A stretch of DNA of 64,000 nucleotides from Actinokineospora enzanensis DSM 44649 (GCF_000374445.1 NZ_KB894415.1:105874-169873); one strand, 5' to 3'; shown: positions 8,301-17,237, numbered from the stretch's first letter. Translations and numbers: made by a program. Notes: generated from the letters alone by a model not told the origin.

Positions 8301-9440
8301 TCAACCCGACAGCGGGACCTGCCAGGTGACGGTGGTGCCGCTGCGTGGGGAGGAGCGGACCTCACAGGTCCCACCCGCCTGTTCGGCTCGTTCGTGGAGG
8401 TTCTTCAGCCCGCGCTGGGTGACGCCCTGCGGGATCCCGCACCCGTCGTCAGCCACGGTCAGCCGGAGCAGCTTTCCGTCCCGTCTCAGATGGACAGCTA
8501 CCCGCAGCGCTCCCGCGTGCCTGACCACATTGGACAGGGCTTCCCGAAGCGCGGCGCGGAGGTGATCGGCGACGTCAGCTGGCACATCATCGATATCCGG
8601 CGCAAGATCAATAGACGGTTCGAAGCCGAGCAGCTCACGAGCGGTGGCAACCTCAGCGAGTACCGACTCCGCGAGGCCCATCACGGGCTGCACCGGATCA
8701 GGATTGCGCAAGGTCCGAACCACCGAGCGAACATCCGCAATAGCGGCATCGAGCTGATCGACGGCGTCGCCGAGACGAGTCGCGTCCGGCTTGGCGAGTT
8801 TGCGGGAAGGCCGACGTGCCAACAGGTCCAGCTGCATCCCCGCCGCATAGAGCCGCTGCACGATGACGTCGTGTAGATCGCGAGCGATGCGCTCACGTTC
8901 CTCGTACAGATCAACTCGCTGCCGGGCGGTATGCCCCTCAGCCAGCACGAGCATCAACCCGGCCTGAGCCGCGAACGCGGTGAGCACATCAACCGTGGCG
9001 CTGGTGAACGCCTTCGCGCCACGTCGGCGATAGACGGTCAATGCACCAAGCCGGGTCTCGCGAGTGCCGAACGGCGCGGCAGCAAAGGGGCCGTAGTGGC
9101 GGAGTTCGCGTGGCACATAGGGCGCGGTGCGCGGGTCGGTAGTCACATCGTCCGCGACGATTGGCACCCCACCACGCGCTACCCGAGCGGCAGAGGAACG
9201 CGGAGACAGCACGAGACCAAGCGGATCACTGTCACGGGCACCATGAGCAGCCTCAATGGTCAACGAGCCGTCGGGCCCACCAGCCATCACCAACCCAAGA
9301 TCAGCCTCGGCCAACTCTGCCGCCGCGCGCACGACCAAGTGCAGCACCGCATCCGGGTCTTCCCCGGACAACGCCGCCGTGGCGATCTCGGTAGACGCGG
9401 TGAGAGTGCGCGCCGCAAGTGTTGGATCCATAGGCCGCAT
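8301..9440 (-). CDS. GAF-domain sensor histidine kinase (NarL-type partner)
   Basis: A 379-residue cytoplasmic sensor kinase. Residues about 15-165 form one GAF domain. The HisKA_3 dimerisation helix contains ERIARDLHDVIVQRLYAAGM with the phospho-histidine at His190, and the C-terminal HATPase has LREALSNVVRHAG, DDGCGIP and GTTVTWQVPL. Mycobacterial DosS has two GAF domains, so this is a shorter relative. His115 (RELRHYGPF) lies near where DosS carries its haem ligand, but this is uncertain. It converges on the response-regulator gene. Its start codon is 27 bases from a 51-bp repeat shared with another gene. Confidence 0.88.
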   Translation of the reverse strand: MRPMDPTLAARTLTASTEIATAALSGEDPDAVLHLVVRAAAELAEADLGLVMAGGPDGSLTIEAAHGARDSDPLGLVLSPRSSAARVARGGVPIVADDVTTDPRTAPYVPRELRHYGPFAAAPFGTRETRLGALTVYRRRGAKAFTSATVDVLTAFAAQAGLMLVLAEGHTARQRVDLYEERERIARDLHDVIVQRLYAAGMQLDLLARRPSRKLAKPDATRLGDAVDQLDAAIADVRSVVRTLRNPDPVQPVMGLAESVLAEVATARELLGFEPSIDLAPDIDDVPADVADHLRAALREALSNVVRHAGALRVAVHLRRDGKLLRLTVADDGCGIPQGVTQRGLKNLHERAEQAGGTCEVRSSPRSGTTVTWQVPLSG

Positions 9441-9466
9441 TCAGCCTAAGCCCCCGTGTCTATTTC

Positions 9467-9517
9467 CTCCCACCACCCGCCCCCTCATCCCCGCCCGGCA
9501 TCGTCCCCGACCTGGCA
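9467..9517 (-). repeat. 51-bp repeat, copy 1 (upstream of the GAF kinase)
   Basis: 51 bases that recur at 46031-46081 with a single mismatch (position 43). Read in gene direction (minus) the element ends 26 bases before the kinase start codon and is followed by GGGAGGAAATAGA. It lies between the cydDC stop and the kinase start, so it is probably transcribed in the kinase leader or contains its promoter. Confidence 0.85.
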
Positions 9518-9576
9518 ACCGCACCACCACCACACCCCCAGAACCGTCGCGGAAACCGCCGCTATGGTCACGCGGT

Positions 9577-12500
9577 CTACGCCCTGGTGATCGCCCGTCC
9601 AGCGACATGGACGCAGCCGTCGACGACCTCCAGCACCACATCGGCGTCCGCCGCCTCGGCAGGCCGATGGGTCACATGGACCACGACCCGATCGGCAAGC
9701 ACGGCACGCAGGTTGGTGAGGACGCGGTCCGCTGTTGGCACGTCCAGGTGCGCGGTCGGCTCGTCGAGCAGCACGAGGTCCGCATCGGCGAGCAGCGCGC
9801 GGGCCAGTGCGATCCGTTGGGCTTCGCCGCCCGAGGTGGCGGTGGCGCGAGCATCCAGGTCGAGCCCGGACAGACCTGCCGTGACCAGCGCGGCGCGGAG
9901 TTCGGCGTCGAGAGCGTCCGGTGCAGCGAGGCGCAGGTTTTCCCGGATGCTCGTCGACACCAGCATCGGGTCCTGCGGGCACCACGCGACCTGGTCCGGA
10001 CGGCTGATCAAGCCGCGCTCCGGCGTCAGGAAGCCGAGCAGCAACGCGACCAATGTCGACTTACCCGCGCCGGACGGCCCGACCACCGCGACGTGCGTAC
10101 CCGGAGCAAGCACGAGATCGACCCCGCGCAATGCCGGTGACATCGCCCCTGGCCAGCGCGCATCCACGCCTGCCAACCGGACCTCGCTCGAATGGAGCAG
10201 CGGCGTCCCAGTCGGAGTGGGACGAGCCGATTCCAGGGTCATCACGCGGGCGTGCGCCGAGCGCAGGGCCGACAGGTGGGTCACGGCCGGAGGCACCAGC
10301 GCCAGCGCCTCTGCCAGGGCCAACGGCACCAGTGCGACGATCGGGACCAGCACCGGGTCCAGGCCCGCCCGGATCGCAACCACCGTGCTGACCAGCGTGG
10401 CCATCCCCAGCGCCAGCGTGATCAGGGCGTGGCCCGCGCCTGCTCCGAACGCCTGTCGCCGGGTGCGGCTGGCGAGATCGGCGTCGGCCGCAGCAAGGAC
10501 TTCCCGATGCGCGGTGTGCTTGCCGAACGCGATCAGGTCGGCCGCGCCCGCCACCAGCGTCAACACCCCGGCCGCCACGGTCCGCTTCCCCTCGGCAAGA
10601 GCGAGGCTCGCCCGACGCTCGGCCACCAAGGCCAGCAGCGGAGCGCCCAGTCCGGCAATCACCACCGCCACGGCCAGCACAGCCCCAGCCGCAGGCAGGA
10701 TCGCGGTCTGGATCGCCACGGCGGCGACGCTCGCGCCCAGTGCCACCAGTGGCGGCACCAGTACCCGGGGCGTCAGGTCGCGCACGGTGTCGACGTCGTC
10801 CACCAGCCTGCGCAGGCCCTCACCCCGGCGCAGCCCGAGCGTGCGCGCCGGGCCGAGCCGGACCAGCGCCTCCCACAGCCGAACCCGCAGGTCGGTCGCG
10901 GTGCGGAAAGCAGCGTCATGCACGACAAGCCGCTCGCCATAGCGCAGACCGGCGCGGGCGAGGCCGAACGTCCGCACGCCGACGACGGCTACCGACAGGG
11001 TCAGGATCGGTGGCTGCTGGGCCGCCTTGGCGATCAACCACGCTGACAGCGCCGACAGCACCACCCCGCACACCAGCGCGGCTGCCCCCAGTGCCGCGCC
11101 CGCGAGCAACCGGGGCGTGACGAGCCCGCGCAGGCCTCGAATCGGCGTCTCGCGCTCCCCCGCGACCTCGACCGCCGCCCGCTCCCCGACCGCCCCGGGC
11201 ACGTCGTCGACGGTCCGGTGGGTGGCCAGCACGACCGCGACCCCCCGGTGCGCGGCGTGCTGGACCACCCCCATCACCCGCGCGGCCGTCGCCGGATCGA
11301 GGTGCGCGGTGGGCTCGTCGAGCAACAACAACCTGGTCCCCGGCCTGCACAACGCGCGCAGCAGCGCCACCCGCTGCCGTTCCCCGGCCGAGAGTTCGAC
11401 GATCCGCCGCCCCAGCAGATGCGCGATCCCCAGGTCGCTCGCCAGCGAATCGTCCAACTGCGGGCCGACCTCCGCAGCGACCGTCTCCTCGGCGAAGGTG
11501 GGTCGCTGCGGCACCCAGGTGACAGTTTGTCGCCACGACGACATATCGACATCAGCCAGCGGCACACCGTCGACCAGGACAGAACCGCTGGTCGGGACAA
11601 CGAACCCGAGCAGCACACCGAAGGCCGTCGACTTGCCGCTGCCGCTCGGCGAGTCCAGCCGGACGATCTCCCCCGGGCGCACGACCAGCGACAACCCGTC
11701 TGGCGCGAACCCGTCACGCCGCCGCACCCGCAGGTCAGCGACCCGCAGCTCGGCGAAGCCGTCGACGACCCGACCGCCGGTCGACCCGGCAGGCACGGGC
11801 ACGTCGGCGATCCGGCGGACCGCCTCCAACCCGTCCTCGCTCGCGTGGTGCGCCGCCCCCGCCGCGCGCAGCGGGAGGTAGCACTCGGGCACCACGATGA
11901 GCACGAACAACCCCACCGCCAGCGTCAGGTCACCTGAGACCAGCCGCACCCCGATCACCACCGCGACCAGCGCGACCGACAGCGTGGCGATCAGCTCCAG
12001 GGCGAACGCCGAGGAGAACGCCACCCGCAGCACGCCCAGCGTCCCCCGCCGGTGCGCCTCCGACACCGCCCGCACGGTCTCCCCCTGCGTGGACGCCCGC
12101 CGGAACGCGGTCAGCACCGGCAGGGCGCGGACCAACTCCAGCAGGTTCCCCGACAGCCGCTCGGTCGCCGCGGCCGCAGGACCCACCTTGTCCTGGGTGT
12201 AGCGGCCGATCACGATGGCGAACAACGGGATGAGCGGCACGGTCAAGGCGACCACCACCGCCGACGGCCAGTCCACGAAGAGGATCACCGCACCCACCCC
12301 GAGCGGGGTGATCGCGGCGGTCACCAGCGCGGGCAGGTAGGTGCCGAAGTAGGCGTCGAGCGCGTCCAGGCCCTTGGTGGCCAACGCGGTCAGCTCGCCC
12401 GGTCCGCGCTCGTCGATCCACTCCGGACCGTTCGCCAGCGATCGGTCCAACAGCAGTCCGCGCAACTCGGCCTTCGCGCAGGCCGCCGCGCGGGCCGCGA

Positions 12501-12762
12501 CCACCTGGGTTGCCCAGCCGAGCAGCGCCCGAGCCACGACCGCCCCGGCCAGGACGGCCAGCGCCGTCCCGGTGAAGTCGGTCAGCGCCTCGGCGAGCGC
12601 CCAGGCCTGGACGACGACGGCGAGCGCGGTGGCCGCGGCGAGGAGGCCGCAGCAGGCCAGTGCCCGGCGCGCCGACGGGGACAACCCCGGCAGCGCGCCG
12701 AGCGGGCCCCTCCCGGGCCGACTGGCGGGTCGAGACCGCCCGGGAGAGCTTGCGGTGTTCAC
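9577..12762 (-). CDS. cydDC: Fused CydDC ABC transporter for cytochrome bd assembly
   Basis: One 1061-residue protein replaces the usual CydD and CydC pair. The first half has a membrane domain (about residues 30-310) and an ATPase with Walker A SPSGSGKST (371-379), signature LSAGERQR (457-464) and Walker B LLLLDEP. The second half repeats this, with Walker A GPSGAGKST (895-903), signature TSGGEAQR (976-983) and LLDEPTAHLD. CydDC exports thiols needed to assemble cytochrome bd. Fused forms are known in streptomycetes and relatives. The GTG start overlaps the cydB stop (GTGA), so it is translated with the oxidase genes. Confidence 0.93.
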   Translation of the reverse strand: MNTASSPGRSRPASRPGRGPLGALPGLSPSARRALACCGLLAAATALAVVVQAWALAEALTDFTGTALAVLAGAVVARALLGWATQVVAARAAACAKAELRGLLLDRSLANGPEWIDERGPGELTALATKGLDALDAYFGTYLPALVTAAITPLGVGAVILFVDWPSAVVVALTVPLIPLFAIVIGRYTQDKVGPAAAATERLSGNLLELVRALPVLTAFRRASTQGETVRAVSEAHRRGTLGVLRVAFSSAFALELIATLSVALVAVVIGVRLVSGDLTLAVGLFVLIVVPECYLPLRAAGAAHHASEDGLEAVRRIADVPVPAGSTGGRVVDGFAELRVADLRVRRRDGFAPDGLSLVVRPGEIVRLDSPSGSGKSTAFGVLLGFVVPTSGSVLVDGVPLADVDMSSWRQTVTWVPQRPTFAEETVAAEVGPQLDDSLASDLGIAHLLGRRIVELSAGERQRVALLRALCRPGTRLLLLDEPTAHLDPATAARVMGVVQHAAHRGVAVVLATHRTVDDVPGAVGERAAVEVAGERETPIRGLRGLVTPRLLAGAALGAAALVCGVVLSALSAWLIAKAAQQPPILTLSVAVVGVRTFGLARAGLRYGERLVVHDAAFRTATDLRVRLWEALVRLGPARTLGLRRGEGLRRLVDDVDTVRDLTPRVLVPPLVALGASVAAVAIQTAILPAAGAVLAVAVVIAGLGAPLLALVAERRASLALAEGKRTVAAGVLTLVAGAADLIAFGKHTAHREVLAAADADLASRTRRQAFGAGAGHALITLALGMATLVSTVVAIRAGLDPVLVPIVALVPLALAEALALVPPAVTHLSALRSAHARVMTLESARPTPTGTPLLHSSEVRLAGVDARWPGAMSPALRGVDLVLAPGTHVAVVGPSGAGKSTLVALLLGFLTPERGLISRPDQVAWCPQDPMLVSTSIRENLRLAAPDALDAELRAALVTAGLSGLDLDARATATSGGEAQRIALARALLADADLVLLDEPTAHLDVPTADRVLTNLRAVLADRVVVHVTHRPAEAADADVVLEVVDGCVHVAGRAITRA

Positions 12763-13766
12763 GGCACCCGCACCGACGGGATGTGCGCACGGCTGATGCG
12801 CTTGCGGAACACCCAGTACGTCCAGCCCTGGTAGATCAGCACGGCCGGGGTCCCGAACAGCGCCACCCAGCTCATCACCGTGAGCGTGTACGGGCTCGAC
12901 GCGGCGCCCGCGACCGTCAGCGAGTTCGCCGGGTCCAGGGTGGACGGCAGGACGTCGGGGTAAAGCGAGCCGAACAAGGTCACCACCGAGGCCGCGACGG
13001 CCACGCCGAGCGCCGAGAACGCCTGCCCCTCCCGGCCCGCCGCCAGCCGCCACAACGCCACCGCGGCAGCGACCAGCACCAGCACGAGCGGCACCCACGT
13101 CCAGCCCGATCCCGAGCGGAGCTGCACGATCACCAGCAGCGCGGCCAGCGGCGCCAGCGCGACCGGCGCCACCCGCAGCGCGAGTCGGCGGGCACGGACA
13201 CGCAGGCCACCGTCGGTCTTCAGGGCCGTGAACACCGCGCCGTGCACGAGCGCGAACCCGGCGACGGCCAGCGCGCCGAGCAGCGTCTGCCACCCGATCG
13301 CGGCGAACGGCGAGCCGACCCGGTCACCGCGCGCGTCCAGCGGCAGGCCGAGCACGTTCCACGACAGCACCAGGCCGACACCCAGCGCGGCCACCCAGGA
13401 CGCGCCGCAGATGACGCCGTCCCACCAGCGCCGCCAGCGGTCCGAGTCGACCTTGCCGCGGTACTCGAACGCCACGCCTCGGCCGATGAGCGCCACCACG
13501 AACAGCAGCAACGGCAGGTAGGCGGAGCTGAACAGCGACGCGTACCAGCCGGGGAAGGCGGCGAAGGTGGCACCGCCCGCGACCAGCAGCCACACCTCGT
13601 TGCCGTCCCAGACCGGGCCGATGGTGTTGACCATGACCCGCCGGTCGGTGTCGTCCTCGGCGAGCACCGGCAACAGCATGCCCACACCGAAGTCGAAACC
13701 CTCAAGGAAGAGGTAGCCGAGCCAAAGCGTGGCGATAATGCAGAACCAGAGATCCGCGAGTTCCAT
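12759..13766 (-). CDS. cydB: Cytochrome bd ubiquinol/menaquinol oxidase subunit II
   Basis: A 335-residue integral membrane subunit. The N-terminus LWFCIIATLWLGYLFLEGFD followed by FGVGMLLP is the family signature, and NTIGPVWDGNEVWLL is also diagnostic. With CydA it forms the oxygen-scavenging quinol oxidase used at low oxygen. The gene starts 9 bases after the cydA stop and overlaps cydDC by 4 bases, so cydA-cydB-cydDC is one operon on the minus strand. Confidence 0.97.
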   Translation of the reverse strand: MELADLWFCIIATLWLGYLFLEGFDFGVGMLLPVLAEDDTDRRVMVNTIGPVWDGNEVWLLVAGGATFAAFPGWYASLFSSAYLPLLLFVVALIGRGVAFEYRGKVDSDRWRRWWDGVICGASWVAALGVGLVLSWNVLGLPLDARGDRVGSPFAAIGWQTLLGALAVAGFALVHGAVFTALKTDGGLRVRARRLALRVAPVALAPLAALLVIVQLRSGSGWTWVPLVLVLVAAAVALWRLAAGREGQAFSALGVAVAASVVTLFGSLYPDVLPSTLDPANSLTVAGAASSPYTLTVMSWVALFGTPAVLIYQGWTYWVFRKRISRAHIPSVRVP

Positions 13767-13775
13767 TATGGACTC

Positions 13776-15251
13776 CTAGTACGCGAACGCGAGCTGGTCG
13801 GCGGTCTTGGTCTCGTCGGGTTTCTCGTCCGGTGGCATGACCCCGGCGACACCCGCTCGCATGTAGCGGGCGATGAGGAAGACCTCGACGACCGCGAGGG
13901 CGCCGTAGACGAGCGTCAGCGTGATCAGCGATGTCCACAGCTCACCGGTGGTCAGCCCGGACACCCCCCGCGCGGTGAACATCCACACCCCGTCCACACC
14001 GGACGGGTTGGGTGCCACCACGAACGGCTGACGGCCCATCTCGGTGAAGATCCAGCCGAAGCTGTTGGCCAGGAACGGCGTCACGATGCCGAGCAGCGCC
14101 AGCCGCGGGAACCACTTGCCCTTCGGGATCCGCTGCCCGCGGGTCAGCCACAGCACGGCCACCGCGCCCAGCGCCGCCAGCGCGCCGAAGCCGATCATCA
14201 GCCGGAAGCCCCAGTAGGTGACCGGCAGGTTGGGCACGTAGTCGATGGGCTGACCGGACAGCTCGCCCAACCGGTCGTCCACCGGGTAGTTGGTGCCGTA
14301 CTTCTCCTGGTATTGGTGCACGAGATCGTCGACGCCGCGCACCTCGGTGCTGAAGTCGTTGTGCGCCAGGAAGGACAGCAGCGCGGGCACGGTGATCGAC
14401 TTGACGCTCTCGCAGTCCGCCCGGCCGACGTCACCGATGGCGAACACGGAGAAGCCTGCGGGCGACTCGGTGTGGCACAGCGCCTCGGCGGCGGCCATCT
14501 TCATCGGCTGCTGCTCGAACATCAGCTTGCCCTGCATGTCCCCGGTGATCGCCAGGGCGGCGAACGCCACTGCGCCGACCCAGCCGCCCAGCCGCACCGA
14601 GGCCCGCCACACCGGTCCGTCGTCGTCCCGTCGACGCCACAGGTGCCACGCGCCGATGCCGACCAGGAAGGTGCCTGCGACCGCGAAGCAGCCCGCGATG
14701 GTGTGCGGGATGGCGGTCAGCGCGGTGTTGTTGCCCAGCACCGCCCAGATCGACACCAGCCGTGGCCTGCCGTCGACCAGCTCCGCCCCCACCGGGTGCT
14801 GCATCCACGAGTTCGCGGCCAGGATGAAGTACGCCGAGGCGATGGTGGCCAGGCTGAACGCCCACGCGCAGGCCAGGTGCACCCGCTTGGACAGCCGGTC
14901 CCAGCCGAAGATCCACAGCCCCAGGAAGGTGGACTCCACGAAGAACGCGACCAGGCCCTCCATCGCCAGCGGCGCGCCGAACACGTCGCCGACGAACCGG
15001 GAGTACGCGCTCCAGGCCATGCCGAACTGGAACTCCTGCACGATCCCGGTCACCACGCCCATGGCGAAGTTGATCAGCAGCAGCTTGCCCCAGAACTTGG
15101 TCATCCGCAGGTACTTCGGGTTCCCCGTGCGCACCCACGCCGTCTGCATGACGGCCACCAGCACCGCAAGACCGATGGTCAGCGGCACCATCAGGAAGTG
15201 GTAGACGGTGGTGATCCCGAACTGCCACCGCGCGAGCTGAAGAACGTCCAC
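13776..15251 (-). CDS. cydA: Cytochrome bd oxidase subunit I
   Basis: A 491-residue integral membrane subunit carrying the haems. DVLQLARWQFGITTVYHF contains His18, the conserved b595 ligand, and SWMQHPVGAE, the EFQFGMAWSAYSRFVG region and NSFGWIFTEMGRQPF are family signatures. The quinol-binding Q loop is the region around residues 240-330, of the shorter type. The GTG at 15251 is chosen because it gives the standard N-terminus; no good ribosome site precedes it. It is divergent from the riboswitch-controlled exporter gene. No clear Rex operator was found upstream. Confidence 0.96.
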   Translation of the reverse strand: MDVLQLARWQFGITTVYHFLMVPLTIGLAVLVAVMQTAWVRTGNPKYLRMTKFWGKLLLINFAMGVVTGIVQEFQFGMAWSAYSRFVGDVFGAPLAMEGLVAFFVESTFLGLWIFGWDRLSKRVHLACAWAFSLATIASAYFILAANSWMQHPVGAELVDGRPRLVSIWAVLGNNTALTAIPHTIAGCFAVAGTFLVGIGAWHLWRRRDDDGPVWRASVRLGGWVGAVAFAALAITGDMQGKLMFEQQPMKMAAAEALCHTESPAGFSVFAIGDVGRADCESVKSITVPALLSFLAHNDFSTEVRGVDDLVHQYQEKYGTNYPVDDRLGELSGQPIDYVPNLPVTYWGFRLMIGFGALAALGAVAVLWLTRGQRIPKGKWFPRLALLGIVTPFLANSFGWIFTEMGRQPFVVAPNPSGVDGVWMFTARGVSGLTTGELWTSLITLTLVYGALAVVEVFLIARYMRAGVAGVMPPDEKPDETKTADQLAFAY

Positions 15252-15372
15252 GTGGAACAGAATCGGCCCGCGCCGGGCACAAGTGCAGTTGCCCGGGTCC
15301 TGTTCGCCCGGGACGTAGGTCCCGTGAGCGGGCCCACGTGTCGGCCGGGCGTTGTCGCGGTTAGGATTGTCG

Positions 15373-15503
15373 GGCCTGAGGGGAGTAGTTCCGACGGGTC
15401 GCGCTGCGACTCCGGCGGGGCCATCGACATACTGACTCCGCAACAACAGCGGCGTCCGGTGCCCCACCCGCGTTTCCCACGCGGGCGAACGAGACCTCCG
15501 GCC
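15373..15503 (+). promoter_or_regulatory. yybP-ykoY (Mn2+) riboswitch aptamer
   Basis: The conserved elements occur in the right order: GGGGAGTAG (15380-15388), GACATAC (15426-15432) and AGACCT (15492-15497). The closing P1 stem is GGCC-T-GAGG (15373-15381) with CCTC-C-GGCC (15495-15503). This family senses Mn2+ and typically precedes Mn exporters, including the UPF0016/TMEM165 family encoded here 69 bases downstream. Confidence 0.85.
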
Positions 15504-15539
15504 GGGTTGGCTCATGCCCGGTCGGGGACAAGCTCGCCT

Positions 15540-15566
15540 TCCTCCGTCCGGGCCCGGACTAGAGGA
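15540..15566 (+). promoter_or_regulatory. Riboswitch expression platform: hairpin covering the ribosome site
   Basis: TCCTC (15540-15544) pairs with GAGGA (15562-15566), the ribosome site of the next gene, around the perfect palindrome GTCCGGGCCCGGAC (15546-15559). The fold would hide the Shine-Dalgarno sequence, which suggests translational control. The switching mechanism is inferred. Confidence 0.6.
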
Positions 15567-15571
15567 CTGAA

Positions 15572-16171
15572 GTGGCAACTCCTTTGCTCGCCTTCGCAGG
15601 CGCCTTCGCGCTGATCCTGGCCGTGGAACTACCGGACAAGACGCTGGTGGCCACGCTCATCCTGACCACCCGCTACCGCCCGTTGCCGGTGTTCGTCGGC
15701 GTCTGCGCCGCCTTCGCGGTCCAGTGCGTGATCGCCGCCGCGTTCGGCCAGGTGCTGACCCTGCTCCCCGACCGGCTGGTCACGGGCGTCGTCGCGGCGT
15801 TGTTCGGGCTCGGCGCGTTCCTGCTGCTGAAGGAAGGCTTCAGCAAGCAGGAGGACGAGCTGGGCGCGACGACCGAGACCGCGCCCGCGGTGTCCTTCCG
15901 CCGCGCCGCCCTGACCTCCTTCGGCGTCCTGTTCGCCGCCGAATGGGGCGACGCCTCGCAGATCGCCACCGCGGGCCTGACCGCCCGCTACGGCGAGCCG
16001 GTCTGGGTCGGCCTCGGCGCGTGGCTGGCCCTGGTGAGCGTCGCCGGGATCGCCGTGCTGATCGGGCGCAAGATCGCCGACCGGATCAAGCCGCACCTGA
16101 TCCAGCGGGTGGCAGGCGTGGTCTTCGCGGGCTTCGCGCTGTTCGCCCTCTACGAGACGATCAAGGGCTGA
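15572..16171 (+). CDS. TMEM165/GDT1 (UPF0016) family cation exporter, probably Mn2+
   Basis: A 199-residue membrane protein with six predicted helices in two repeats. The first repeat has the signature ELPDKT (residues 19-24); the second has EWGDAS (124-129), where a basic residue or another side chain more often precedes the Ser. Bacterial members export Mn2+. The GTG start at 15572 has GAGGA upstream. Regulation by the manganese riboswitch in its leader fits this role. cutA follows after 35 bases, so metal homeostasis is the shared theme. Confidence 0.92.
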   Translation: MATPLLAFAGAFALILAVELPDKTLVATLILTTRYRPLPVFVGVCAAFAVQCVIAAAFGQVLTLLPDRLVTGVVAALFGLGAFLLLKEGFSKQEDELGATTETAPAVSFRRAALTSFGVLFAAEWGDASQIATAGLTARYGEPVWVGLGAWLALVSVAGIAVLIGRKIADRIKPHLIQRVAGVVFAGFALFALYETIKG

Positions 16172-16206
16172 CGTCCGCGCGACGCCCAGGCGAATAGGAT
16201 TCGGGT

Positions 16207-16527
16207 ATGGGCGCTGACCATTATCAGGTCGTCACCACCACCGACTCCACCGATGAGGCGCACCGGCTGGCCGAGGGGATCGTGGCGCGGCGGCTCGGGG
16301 CGTGTGTGCACATCGTGCCGATCACCAGTGTGTACCGGTGGGCGGGCGAGGTGACCCGCGAGCCCGAGTGGCGGCTGGTCGTGAAGACCGCCGCCGACCG
16401 GGTCGGCACGCTGATCGACTACATCCGCGAGCAGCACAGCTACGACCTGCCCCAGGTCGTAGCCGTCCCGATCGCCGCGGGGAGTCCCGAGTACCTGGAC
16501 TGGGTGACCGCGGAGACCCGCGGCTGA
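16207..16527 (+). CDS. cutA: CutA-type divalent cation tolerance protein
   Basis: A 106-residue protein with the CutA1 ferredoxin-like fold pattern: QVVTTTDSTDEAHRLAEGIV, RLGACVHIVPITSVYRW and the C-terminal YDLPQVVAVPIAAGSPEYL followed by DWV. CutA forms trimers and is linked to copper and other divalent metal tolerance, but its biochemical role is unsettled. It lies 35 bases after the GDT1-type exporter gene on the same strand and could share its transcript and so its Mn2+ control. Length is normal. Confidence 0.94.
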   Translation: MGADHYQVVTTTDSTDEAHRLAEGIVARRLGACVHIVPITSVYRWAGEVTREPEWRLVVKTAADRVGTLIDYIREQHSYDLPQVVAVPIAAGSPEYLDWVTAETRG

Positions 16528-16558
16528 CCCGGTCCTGGTCCCGGTTCGCGGAACGGGG

Positions 16559-17236
16559 TCAGCGCAGGGCTTCGGCGATGGCGTTGGCGGCGATGACGAC
16601 CCGGGGGCCGACGGCGGCGCCGTCCAGCGGCTCGAAGGTGACGACGCCGACGCTGGCGCGCAGGTCGGTGACGCCGCGGACCGGGGCGGCGATGCCGTAG
16701 GCGCCCGGCTGCAGCTCGCCGACGGTGCCGACCCACGCGGGTTCGTCGGCGCGCAGCGCGATGGCCTTGCCAGCGGCGCCCTTGAACAGCGAGTGTCGGG
16801 TGCCCACCCGGTAGGCCACGTGGTAGGTCGTCCAGGAGGGCTCGACCACCGCGATCGCCTGGGCCTCGTCACCGTCGGCCACGGTCAGGTGGGCGGTGGC
16901 GCCGACCGCCTCGGCCAGTTCGCGCAGCGCGGGCAGGGCGGCCACCCGCAGCTGCGGGGCCACCTTGGCGGCCAGTTGCAACAGGCCAAGACCCAGCCGG
17001 ACCTTGGAGCCCTCGCGCCGGACCAGACCGCGGGCCTGCAACGGCACCAGCAGCCGGTACACCGCGGCCCGGCTGGCGCCGATGGCCGTGGCCAGGTCGC
17101 TGATCGTGGGGGCCTCGGTGTCCGAGTCGGCCACCGCCTGCAGCAGCGCCAGGCCCCGGTCCAGGGTCAGCGAGCTCTCCTTGGCGACCGTGGGTGACTG
17201 GCGCGTCAGTGGGCCGGTCGACCGTATGCCGGGCAC
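16559..17236 (-). CDS. IclR family transcriptional regulator
   Basis: A 225-residue regulator. The winged helix-turn-helix is around residues 20-80 (SLTLDRGLALLQAVADSDTE, ISDLATAIGASRAAVYRLL) and a C-terminal effector domain follows. It is the last gene of the group that starts with an unknown gene and fahA; only one base separates the fahA stop from this GTG start. IclR proteins commonly control aromatic catabolism, so control of the homogentisate genes, including divergent hmgA, is likely but inferred. The exact start is uncertain, as no ribosome site stands out. Confidence 0.88.
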   Translation of the reverse strand: MPGIRSTGPLTRQSPTVAKESSLTLDRGLALLQAVADSDTEAPTISDLATAIGASRAAVYRLLVPLQARGLVRREGSKVRLGLGLLQLAAKVAPQLRVAALPALRELAEAVGATAHLTVADGDEAQAIAVVEPSWTTYHVAYRVGTRHSLFKGAAGKAIALRADEPAWVGTVGELQPGAYGIAAPVRGVTDLRASVGVVTFEPLDGAAVGPRVVIAANAIAEALR

Positions 17237-17237
17237 C

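Noticed and set aside
15252..15372. Rex operator controlling cydA
   Set aside because: A TTGTG half-site exists upstream of cydA, but no second half at the right spacing was found.
12660..15614. A nearly 3-kb open frame on the plus strand opposite cydABDC
   Set aside because: It is antisense to three unmistakable genes and its translation is low-complexity Arg/Gly/His-rich text; long false frames are normal in DNA of this GC content.
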